Assembly (NCBI RefSeq): GCF_024623725.1
Contig: NZ_JANKHG010000018.1
Location: forward strand, 150,602 to 214,601
Direction: 5' to 3'
DNA length: 64,000 nt
From: Limnobacter parvus
GTDB taxonomy: Bacteria; Pseudomonadota; Gammaproteobacteria; Burkholderiales; Burkholderiaceae_B
The translations under genes were made by a program, and so were the position numbers. The notes under the pieces are model-generated. The model was not told where the DNA came from. It did no database searches and worked only from the letters and a program-made list of their open reading frames with translations. Shown here in pieces: positions 57,266 to 64,000 of this stretch (position 1 is the first letter of the stretch; every line of letters starts with the position of its first letter).

Positions 57266-60200
57266 TTACGCCAAGACGGTAGACAAAGCTCTTTTAAGGT
57301 CGTCCGCCTCACGACCGCTGTAGCTCAGCAAGGCGCCGAATTGGTCTTGACCCACTGGCCCCACATTGAAGTAATCACTTTCCGGGTTGGCAAAATAGAA
57401 ACCTGACACACTGGCCGCCGGGTTCATCGCCAGGCTTTCAGTCAGTGTCATGCCAATTTCTTCGCACTGCATTACCTCAAACATGTTTCGCTTGATGGTG
57501 TGTTCCGGGCAAGCGGGGTAACCCGGTGCAGGACGAATACCTTGATACTTCTCGGCGATCAGATCGTCGTTACTCAAGGTTTCGTCGGCCACATAACCCC
57601 ACAGGTCTTTGCGAACCCTTTGGTGCAGGCATTCGGCAAAGGCCTCGGCCATGCGATCGGCAAGGGCCTTGAACATGATGGAGGAGTAATCGTCGTGGGC
57701 GGCCTGGAATTCTTTTTCTTTCTTCTCCACGCCCAAACCAGCAGTAACCGCAAACATGCCAATGTAGTCGTCGCCCCGGCCTTTCGGTGCAATGAAATCG
57801 GCCAGCGATTTGTTGGCAATACCTTCACGTTTTTCGCCTTGCTGGCGCAGCGGGCTGTAGGTGAACAGCACCTGGCTGCGGCTTTCGTCGGCATACACTT
57901 CAATGTGGTCATCATTCACAGTGTTTGCCGGGAAAAACGCCACCGCCGCATTCGCTTGCAGCCAGCGCCCTTCAATGCATTTTTTCAGCATGGCCTGGCC
58001 ATCGGCGAACACTTTGCGGGCGGCGTCGCCCACCAGTTCGTCTTGCAGCACACGGGGGTAACCGCCATGCAAATCCCAGGTTTGGAAAAACGGGGTCCAG
58101 TCAATGTACTGGGCAATGTCAGCCAAATCGTAGTTTTTGAAGTAGCGTTTGCCAATGAACTTGGGCTTGGGCGGCGTGTAAGCAGCCCAGTCGATCTGCT
58201 GTTTGTTGGCACGTGCGGCTTCAATGCTGATCAGCGGTTGGGCCTTTTTGTTGGCATGCTGTTCGCGCACGCGCTCGTATTCAACTTTCAGGTCGGCCTT
58301 GAAAGTGTCGGCTGATTCATCGGACAACAAGTTGGAAGCAACGCCGACGGAGCGGCTTGCATCGCTGACGTACACGGTGGGGCCTTCGTAATGTGGTGCA
58401 ATTTTCACGGCGGTGTGTACGCGGCTGGTGGTGGCACCGCCAATTAGCAGCGGGATTCCACGGTCGCGGAAATAGGGGTCGCGCTGCATTTCAGAAGCCA
58501 CATAGGCCATTTCTTCAAGCGATGGCGTAATCAGACCCGACAAGCCGATGATGTCGGCATTGATTTCTTTGGCCTTGGCCAGAATCTGCTCGGCGGGCAC
58601 CATCACGCCCATGTTTTCAACTTCAAAGTTGTTGCACTGAAGAACTACTGTGACGATGTTTTTGCCAATGTCGTGCACGTCGCCTTTCACCGTGGCAATC
58701 AAAATTTTGCCTTTGGCTTTTGCGTCGCCACCAGCGGCAACCAGTTGCTTTTTCTCTTCTTCGATGTAAGGAATAAGGTGGGCCACCGCCTGCTTCATGA
58801 CGCGGGCGCTTTTCACCACCTGCGGCAGGAACATTTTGCCTGCACCGAACAGGTCGCCAACCACATTCATGCCGTCCATCAGCGGGCCTTCAATCACATT
58901 GATTGGGCGGCCACCGTTGGCTGCGATTTCAGCGCGGCATTCTTCGGTGTCTTCAACAATGAAGTTGGTAATGCCGTGCACCAGCGCATGGGCCAGGCGC
59001 TTTTGTACCGGCTGGTTGCGCCATTCCAGGTTTTCTTCAAGTTTTTTGCCGCCAGCTTTCAGGGTGCCTGCGAATTCGATCATTCGTTCAGTGGCTGATT
59101 TGCCAAAGTCTGGATCGTTGGACGGAAGATTGGGCTGTCGATTCAGCACAATGTCTTCCACGCGGGCTTTCAGTTCAGGTTCCAGTTCATCGTAAACACC
59201 CATCATGCCGGCGTTCACAATACCCATGGTCATGCCATTTTTGATGGCGTGGTACAGGAACACTGTGTGAATGGCTTCGCGCGCAGGTTCATTGCCGCGG
59301 AAGCTGAATGACACGTTGGACACACCGCCTGAAATTTTGGCGTGTGGCAGGTGTTTCTTGATCCAGCCTGTGGCTTCGATAAAGTCGTTGCCGTAGTTGT
59401 CGTGTTCTTCAATGCCAGTGGCAATCGCGAAAATATTCGGGTCGAAAATAATGTCTTCGGCGGGGAAGCCAACTTCGTTCACCAGAATATTGTAGGCGCG
59501 TTCGCAAATTTCAATTTTGCGGGCGTAGGTGTCGGCTTGGCCTTTTTCATCAAAGGCCATCACGATGACTGCGGCACCATAGCGCTTGCACAGCTTGGCC
59601 TGGCGTTTGAATTCGTCAACGCCTTCCTTCATGGAAATGGAGTTGACCACCGCCTTGCCCTGCACGCACTTCAAACCGGCCTCAATCACTTCCCACTTTG
59701 AGGAGTCGATCATCACGGGCACGCGTGAAATATCGGGCTCAGAGGCCATCAGGTTCAGGAATTTCACCATGGCAGCTTTGGAGTCGAGCATGGCTTCGTC
59801 CATGTTCACATCCACGATTTGCGCACCGTTTTCAACTTGCTGGCGGGCCACACTGAGGGCTTCGTCGTACTGCTCATTCAAAATCATGCGGGCGAAAGCT
59901 TTGGAACCAGTCACGTTGGTTCGCTCGCCCACGTTGATGAACAGGCTATTGTCGTCGATGTTCAAAGGTTCCAGGCCAGACAGGCGGCACTTGGGCTCGA
60001 CTGTGGGAATGGTGCGCGGCTTTTGGTTTTCAAGTGCTTTGGCAATGGCGGCAATGTGATCAGGCGTGGTGCCACAGCAGCCACCGGCCACGTTCAAAAA
60101 GCCAGACGCTGCGAATTCCTTTACCAGGCTGGAGGTAATTTCCGGTGTTTCGTCAAAGCCGGTGTCGCTCATGGGGTTGGGCAAGCCAGCGTTGGGATAC

Positions 60201-61060
60201 ACGCAAATGGGCACGTCGCAAATTTTGGACAATTCGGCCACATACGGGCGCATCAACGATGCACCCAAGGCGCAGTTCAAACCAATGGTGATGGGATTGG
60301 CATGGCGCACGGAATTCCAGAACGCTTCCACGGTTTGGCCAGACAACACACGACCCGAAGCATCGGTCACCGTACCGGAAATCATGATGGGCAACTTGTT
60401 GCCGGAATCTTCGAAATACTGATCGATCGCGAACAGCGCGGCTTTGGCGTTCAGCGTGTCGAAAATGGTCTCGACCAGCAGCAGGTCCACGCCGCCCTCA
60501 ACCAAGCCTTTGGTTTGCTGGTAGTAGGTGGCGACCAGTTCATCAAAGGTGATGTTGCGCGCGCCGGGGTCGTTTACATCGGGGCTGATTGACGCAGTTT
60601 TGGGCGTGGGGCCCAAGGCACCCGCGGCAAAGCGGGGCTTTTCGGGCGTGGAGTACTTCACGCAGGCTTCTTTGCACAGGCGGGCAGCTTCGCGGTTCAT
60701 CTCATCAACAAGATGTTCCATGTCGTAGTCGGCCTGCGCCACGGTGGTGGCACCGAAGGTGTTGGTTTCCAGAATGTCAGCGCCAGCGGCCAGGTACTGC
60801 TCATGAATCTCGGTCATGATGGCGGGCTGGGTTATGACCAACAACTCATTGTTACCCTTGATATCGCGGTGAAAATCAGCGAAACGCTCGCCCCGGTATT
60901 GGGCTTCCGTGAGCTTGTATTGCTGGATCATGGTGCCGGTTGCACCGTCCAGAATCAGGATGCGTTTTTGAAGGAGTTCACGGAGTTGGGCTTCGACTGC
61001 GGCGCCGTTGACAACAAGGCTGTTGTGCTGGGCAGGCGAAGAAGCGGGGCGCGTGTTCAT
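57266..61060 (-). CDS. metH: cobalamin-dependent methionine synthase
   Basis: 1264 residues, full length. Domains in order: homocysteine-binding barrel ([20 protein letters not shown]; zinc ligands in [10 protein letters not shown] and [13 protein letters not shown]), methyltetrahydrofolate/pterin barrel ([40 protein letters not shown]), cobalamin cap and B12 domain with the DxHxxG cofactor motif in [11 protein letters not shown] (about 790), and the AdoMet reactivation domain ([13 protein letters not shown]). It transfers the methyl group of methyl-tetrahydrofolate to homocysteine. Monocistronic; no cobalamin riboswitch was recognisable upstream. Confidence 0.97.
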   Translation of the reverse strand: MNTRPASSPAQHNSLVVNGAAVEAQLRELLQKRILILDGATGTMIQQYKLTEAQYRGERFADFHRDIKGNNELLVITQPAIMTEIHEQYLAAGADILETNTFGATTVAQADYDMEHLVDEMNREAARLCKEACVKYSTPEKPRFAAGALGPTPKTASISPDVNDPGARNITFDELVATYYQQTKGLVEGGVDLLLVETIFDTLNAKAALFAIDQYFEDSGNKLPIMISGTVTDASGRVLSGQTVEAFWNSVRHANPITIGLNCALGASLMRPYVAELSKICDVPICVYPNAGLPNPMSDTGFDETPEITSSLVKEFAASGFLNVAGGCCGTTPDHIAAIAKALENQKPRTIPTVEPKCRLSGLEPLNIDDNSLFINVGERTNVTGSKAFARMILNEQYDEALSVARQQVENGAQIVDVNMDEAMLDSKAAMVKFLNLMASEPDISRVPVMIDSSKWEVIEAGLKCVQGKAVVNSISMKEGVDEFKRQAKLCKRYGAAVIVMAFDEKGQADTYARKIEICERAYNILVNEVGFPAEDIIFDPNIFAIATGIEEHDNYGNDFIEATGWIKKHLPHAKISGGVSNVSFSFRGNEPAREAIHTVFLYHAIKNGMTMGIVNAGMMGVYDELEPELKARVEDIVLNRQPNLPSNDPDFGKSATERMIEFAGTLKAGGKKLEENLEWRNQPVQKRLAHALVHGITNFIVEDTEECRAEIAANGGRPINVIEGPLMDGMNVVGDLFGAGKMFLPQVVKSARVMKQAVAHLIPYIEEEKKQLVAAGGDAKAKGKILIATVKGDVHDIGKNIVTVVLQCNNFEVENMGVMVPAEQILAKAKEINADIIGLSGLITPSLEEMAYVASEMQRDPYFRDRGIPLLIGGATTSRVHTAVKIAPHYEGPTVYVSDASRSVGVASNLLSDESADTFKADLKVEYERVREQHANKKAQPLISIEAARANKQQIDWAAYTPPKPKFIGKRYFKNYDLADIAQYIDWTPFFQTWDLHGGYPRVLQDELVGDAARKVFADGQAMLKKCIEGRWLQANAAVAFFPANTVNDDHIEVYADESRSQVLFTYSPLRQQGEKREGIANKSLADFIAPKGRGDDYIGMFAVTAGLGVEKKEKEFQAAHDDYSSIMFKALADRMAEAFAECLHQRVRKDLWGYVADETLSNDDLIAEKYQGIRPAPGYPACPEHTIKRNMFEVMQCEEIGMTLTESLAMNPAASVSGFYFANPESDYFNVGPVGQDQFGALLSYSGREADDLKRALSTVLA

Positions 61061-61210
61061 CGCGGGGCCTCTTTATGATGCAAGGGTTTGAAAACAGGCT
61101 GCATTTTAGCAGGGAAATGGCGTGATGCGGTGCGAATTTGTGACGTAAAGCGCCGTCCAGCTTGGCGTTTGCGTGACCAAGCGCCTCGATTCCTTAAAAA
61201 TGCCGATTCG

Positions 61211-61273
61211 CTTGCTCAGGAGCATGTCTAAGCACTTCACTTGCCTAGACCCCTTGACTTGCTCAGGCGCATG
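61211..61273. repeat. direct repeat pair near metH
   Basis: CTTGCTCAGGAGCATG at 61211-61226 recurs as CTTGCTCAGGCGCATG at 61258-61273 (15 of 16 identical, 47-nt offset). Confidence 0.7.
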
Positions 61274-61468
61274 CCCTCATTCCGCCTGAAAGCCTGAAAA
61301 CTCCCTTTTTGTAATTCACACTGACTCATCGAGATTCGGCAAAACTGATGGCCGAACTCGGTGTCGGCTTGCCGCCGAACGTGGCGTGTGAATTCAAACG
61401 GGCAGGCTTTCTTTAAGGCGGGCTGAGGGCAATGCGACCTTCGCCAGCTTCGGCTTCGGCGCAAGTTT

Positions 61469-61505
61469 GCGTGATCGCGAGGTTTGGGTGCTGCATCACA
61501 TTGCC
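61469..61505 (-). repeat. inverted copy of a 37-bp element
   Basis: On the minus strand this segment matches the element at 61635-61671 at 32 of 37 positions, with shared cores GTGATGCAGCAC and TCGCGATCACGC. It forms a long imperfect inverted repeat with that copy. Confidence 0.7.
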
Positions 61506-61628
61506 GATTTCAAGCGAGGCTTCCCGGCGGGTTCGCAGCGCGGGGCGATTGCGCAGCAATCGATGCAAAGGCGCCATTGCGCTTTGCATACCCCAAGCCA
61601 GAATCGTTAAGCCGGAACCAGAAGCCTT

Positions 61629-61718
61629 GCATAGGCAAGGTGATGCAGCACGGGAACTTCGCGATCACGCCCAGAGCAAATGTCCTGCATAGGCAAGGCG
61701 ATGCAGCACACGAACCTC
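61629..61718 (+). repeat. two direct copies of the TGCATAGGCAAGG element
   Basis: TGCATAGGCAAGG-Y-GATGCAGCAC occurs at 61629 and again at 61686 (57-nt offset); similarity continues for several bases (AACYTC). The first copy pairs with the inverted copy at 61469-61505. Confidence 0.75.
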
Positions 61719-61734
61719 AAAACATATCGATCGC

Positions 61735-62283
61735 TTACGGAACAACCGTCGGCGAAACTCGCAACCGATACAAGCCATACAGGTTCGCCACAGTAATCAC
61801 GATCATGGTCAGGCAAAGCTCCCAGGAATCGAATAGGTATCCGTGTACCGCCCACAACACATTGGTGGCCAACGTGGCTTTTCGCATGCCCACATTGCCC
61901 ATCATGAACAGTGCCCAAGTCCCCAACAAAGTGGCGAGCAAAGGCAACAAACTGGCCAGCAAACCCTGCCAGGTGAACACCGCAATCGCGATTGCCAAAC
62001 TGCCAAAGGCGAAAACTAGAAACAAACGCAGTTGTTTGCTCATGATGTTGGAATAAATGGTGACTGCTTGACGAACCCCGGTCAGCATCATGATCAAAAA
62101 GCCGGTGTGCACACCCAGAAGGTAATACTGAAGACCCCAAGCAAACGAGGAGATGGCAAAAAGCAGTTTGGTACCGCGCTCGGAGATAACACAAAACCCA
62201 GCGATGCTAAGCCCAAAAGCCAACGCGCCCACGGTACGAATCAGAACATCGGGAGCTTCCAGATTCATTGTTGGGTGCACCAT
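61735..62283 (-). CDS. YgjV-family inner-membrane protein
   Basis: 182 residues with about six membrane helices. The pattern ERGTKLLFAISSFAWGLQYY, LLGVHTGFLIMMLTGVRQAV and WALFMMGNVGMRKATLATNV matches the YgjV/Imp-YgjV family of small inner-membrane proteins. Function unknown. The start may be the ATG at 62283 or the one at 62268 (MNLEAPD); neither has a strong ribosome site. Apparently monocistronic. Confidence 0.75.
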   Translation of the reverse strand: MVHPTMNLEAPDVLIRTVGALAFGLSIAGFCVISERGTKLLFAISSFAWGLQYYLLGVHTGFLIMMLTGVRQAVTIYSNIMSKQLRLFLVFAFGSLAIAIAVFTWQGLLASLLPLLATLLGTWALFMMGNVGMRKATLATNVLWAVHGYLFDSWELCLTMIVITVANLYGLYRLRVSPTVVP

Positions 62284-62465
62284 AAATTAACGTGGCTATA
62301 TGTTACCCGCCAATTGTTAATATTCAACAATGTTGGTAGTTAGATGCTGTTAAAGAGCATTTACATAAACTGGCTTGCTTTTTGACCTTGTTTAACGATT
62401 GAGCCTTGTCGCACACTGAGATACAGTGAACCAATTTCCCCCAATTTCTCTGCGAATTCCTTTAA

Positions 62466-64000
62466 ATGTTCAATTTCAATATTCGGTCAAGCTTCACCAG
62501 CCGCCTGATCGTGGGCAGTTTGATTGCCCTTCTTCTTTTGTCAATTCCGGTGGTGCTTACCGCTCACTGGATTTTACGTGACAACACCATCAATCAAGCT
62601 GGCCTGACCGCGCAGGCACAGACCGAGCAAATTGCCCAGTCGGTGGACAGCCATTTGACCGAACACCTTCGGGACCTGGTTTATACCAGCAGGATTGAGC
62701 AGTCTTTCGGCGACTATTCAACTGAACAGCAAACGAAATTGCTGCAGATCATGCGCGAACACACACCCGGCTATTTGTGGATTGGTGTGGCCGCAGTAGA
62801 TGGCACCGTGTTGGCTGCACTCGATGACCTGTTGGTGGGCAAAAGCGTGGCCGCGAGGCCCTGGTTCAAGCAGGGTTTGATCGCACCTGCAATTATGGAT
62901 GTTCACGAAGCCGCGCTTCTTGCGGCTTTGCTGCCTTCCCGGGCCGAGGAAAAATATCAGTTCATCGATTTCACGACGCCGCTTAGAAACCAACAAGAGG
63001 AAGTGATCGGTGTTATTGGTATTCACCTGGACTGGAAATATTTCATTTCCCAGATTGAGCAAGATGTTTTCAACAGGATCAATCCATCTGCCCCCACTGT
63101 GATTCTGACCAAAGACGGCGCCTTGCGCATGGGCAACCGCCTTGATCGCGCGGACTTTCAGGACAGCACGGCATGGACCGCCATGGAAGGCTTTCAAAAG
63201 GCAGTGGCGGGTCAAAGCAATTGGTCGATTGAAACCCTGAGCGATGGGGAAGACTACTTGATCGCTTTTGCGCCCAACAACAGTGCGGACACGGCAAGCC
63301 TGGGCTGGATTTCAGCCACGGTGACGCCGCTGGATGCGGTGTCGTCCCCCATTTCCCAGGCGCTTCTCGGTGCGATTTTTGCCTTGATTATTGGCACTGC
63401 AGCCACCTTGCTGTTGGTTTTGGCTTTGGGTAGAAGCTTGTCTGCAAAAGCAAGCGCTTACCTGAATCAAGTCCGCAAGAACGACCCGGAAGCACTTGAG
63501 CGAACGATGCGGGAATTGCCCACCGAGCTGCAACCGATTTCCCGAGATATTCTAGACCTGACCAGGGGTCTGACTGAGAAAAGCCTTTCGCTGGAAAAAG
63601 CGCTGAGGTCGGCCAAAGAAAGCTACTGGGTGGTTGAGGCATTGATTGTGCAAGCGCCAATTCCAATTGCCATGTTTGACCAGGACATGAATTACGTTGC
63701 TGCGTCTTCCCGGTGGGTTCAAACATTCACCCAAGCGAAGGGCAGCCTGGTGGGCAAAAATCATTATGAGGTGGTGCCCAACTTGAACGAACGCTGGCGC
63801 CAAGCTCACCGCGCGGGACTGGCTGGTGAAAGCGTTTCCGCCACATCCGACCCCTGGGTTAACGCCGATGGCAGCACCATCTGGCTGGACTGGGCGATTG
63901 AGCCCTGGCTGCGTCCGGATGGCAATCGGGGCGGCATTATCTTGATGTGCAAGGATGTGACTGAAGAACGCCTGATGCGCGACAGCCTTGCCGAAAGCGA
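62466..64000 (+). CDS. Cache/PAS membrane sensor protein (3' end outside window)
   Basis: Open to the window end, 511 codons visible. Membrane helix at about 14-36 (VGSLIALLLLSIPVVLTAHW), a periplasmic double-Cache-like domain at about 37-295 (YLWIGVAAVDGTVLAALDDL; SVAARPWFKQGL is the typical Cache turn; VIGVIGIHLDW), a second helix at about 297-321, a HAMP-like/coiled linker, and a PAS domain at about 390-508 (APIPIAMFDQDMNYVAASSR; SLVGKNHYEVVPNLNERWRQ; GGIILMCKDVTEER). The output domain (kinase or GGDEF) lies beyond the end. It senses a small ligand or environmental cue. Confidence 0.85.
   Translation, partial: MFNFNIRSSFTSRLIVGSLIALLLLSIPVVLTAHWILRDNTINQAGLTAQAQTEQIAQSVDSHLTEHLRDLVYTSRIEQSFGDYSTEQQTKLLQIMREHTPGYLWIGVAAVDGTVLAALDDLLVGKSVAARPWFKQGLIAPAIMDVHEAALLAALLPSRAEEKYQFIDFTTPLRNQQEEVIGVIGIHLDWKYFISQIEQDVFNRINPSAPTVILTKDGALRMGNRLDRADFQDSTAWTAMEGFQKAVAGQSNWSIETLSDGEDYLIAFAPNNSADTASLGWISATVTPLDAVSSPISQALLGAIFALIIGTAATLLLVLALGRSLSAKASAYLNQVRKNDPEALERTMRELPTELQPISRDILDLTRGLTEKSLSLEKALRSAKESYWVVEALIVQAPIPIAMFDQDMNYVAASSRWVQTFTQAKGSLVGKNHYEVVPNLNERWRQAHRAGLAGESVSATSDPWVNADGSTIWLDWAIEPWLRPDGNRGGIILMCKDVTEERLMRDSLAES

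Larger units (their letters stand above)
61061..61734. other. gene-poor stretch with short repeats and possible gene remnants
   Basis: No convincing gene. Upstream of metH and downstream of the YgjV-family gene. It contains direct and inverted repeats (listed separately). A short open stretch encodes HRDSAKLMAELGVGLPP followed by NVACEFKRAGFL before a stop (about 61324-61416), which reads like the tail of a decayed gene, but no start or ribosome site is present. The metH promoter should lie in the first 100-200 nt; no clear -35/-10 pair was seen. Confidence 0.5.

Noticed and set aside
61061..61734. Cobalamin or SAM riboswitch before metH
   Set aside because: No B12-box-like conserved segment or ordered helices could be recognised in the stretch.

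Overview
The window looks like chromosome of a Gram-negative betaproteobacterium of moderate GC (roughly low-50s percent by eye). It carries RND efflux, a Tat-exported copper oxidase, cobalamin-dependent MetH, several acyl-CoA dehydrogenases and a non-flagellar type III secretion system (T3SS). A Limnobacter-like Burkholderiales is my best guess, from gene content only.

Layout. 0-9 kb: Crp/Fnr regulator; an ECF sigma / anti-sigma / DUF4394 lipoprotein unit; Dps; an SMP-30-like lactonase; then an acyl-CoA dehydrogenase, a phosphotransferase-fold kinase and a histidine phosphatase in a row. 9-13.7 kb: a copper-handling operon (CusF-like, cupredoxin, multicopper oxidase, TolC-type lipoprotein, two small exported proteins). 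13.7-18.4 kb: acetyl-CoA hydrolase/transferase, a PF10118-type metal-dependent hydrolase, a PIN toxin with a ribbon-helix-helix antitoxin fused to a YegP-like (DUF1508) domain, and YegP itself. 18.4-25.1 kb: a complete tripartite RND pump with a divergent TetR/AcrR regulator and an AcrR-type operator. 25-33 kb: SDR, putative zinc peptidase, a repeat-rich retention-module-like protein, and an acyl-CoA dehydrogenase / biotin carboxylase / acyl-CoA dehydrogenase unit behind a PsrA-like palindrome.

33-57 kb is the T3SS island, all on the minus strand. By gaps it forms four transcription units: sctV-D-N-O-Q-R-S-T-U; a motA/motB-like pair; a long unit running from an inner-rod-like gene through sctJ-K-L-C-W, sctP, sctI and a needle candidate to putative tip, translocator and secreted proteins; and a lone small membrane protein. 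The order resembles the Hrp1 family. Each of the four units is preceded by a 28-bp element of the form GGAACY-N15-xxACxxA. This is the hrp-box pattern read by HrpL-type ECF sigma factors, and the copy before sctV matches the consensus exactly. The motA/motB-like stator pair (ZorA/ZorB-like architecture, with a long cytoplasmic coiled tail) has such a box too. It may therefore be a co-regulated proton-channel accessory of this injectisome, and it is the best candidate here for an undescribed system.

57-64 kb: metH, a repeat-bearing gene-poor stretch, a YgjV-family membrane protein, and the 5' part of a Cache/PAS membrane sensor cut by the window end. No rRNA, tRNA, CRISPR array or intact insertion sequence was seen.
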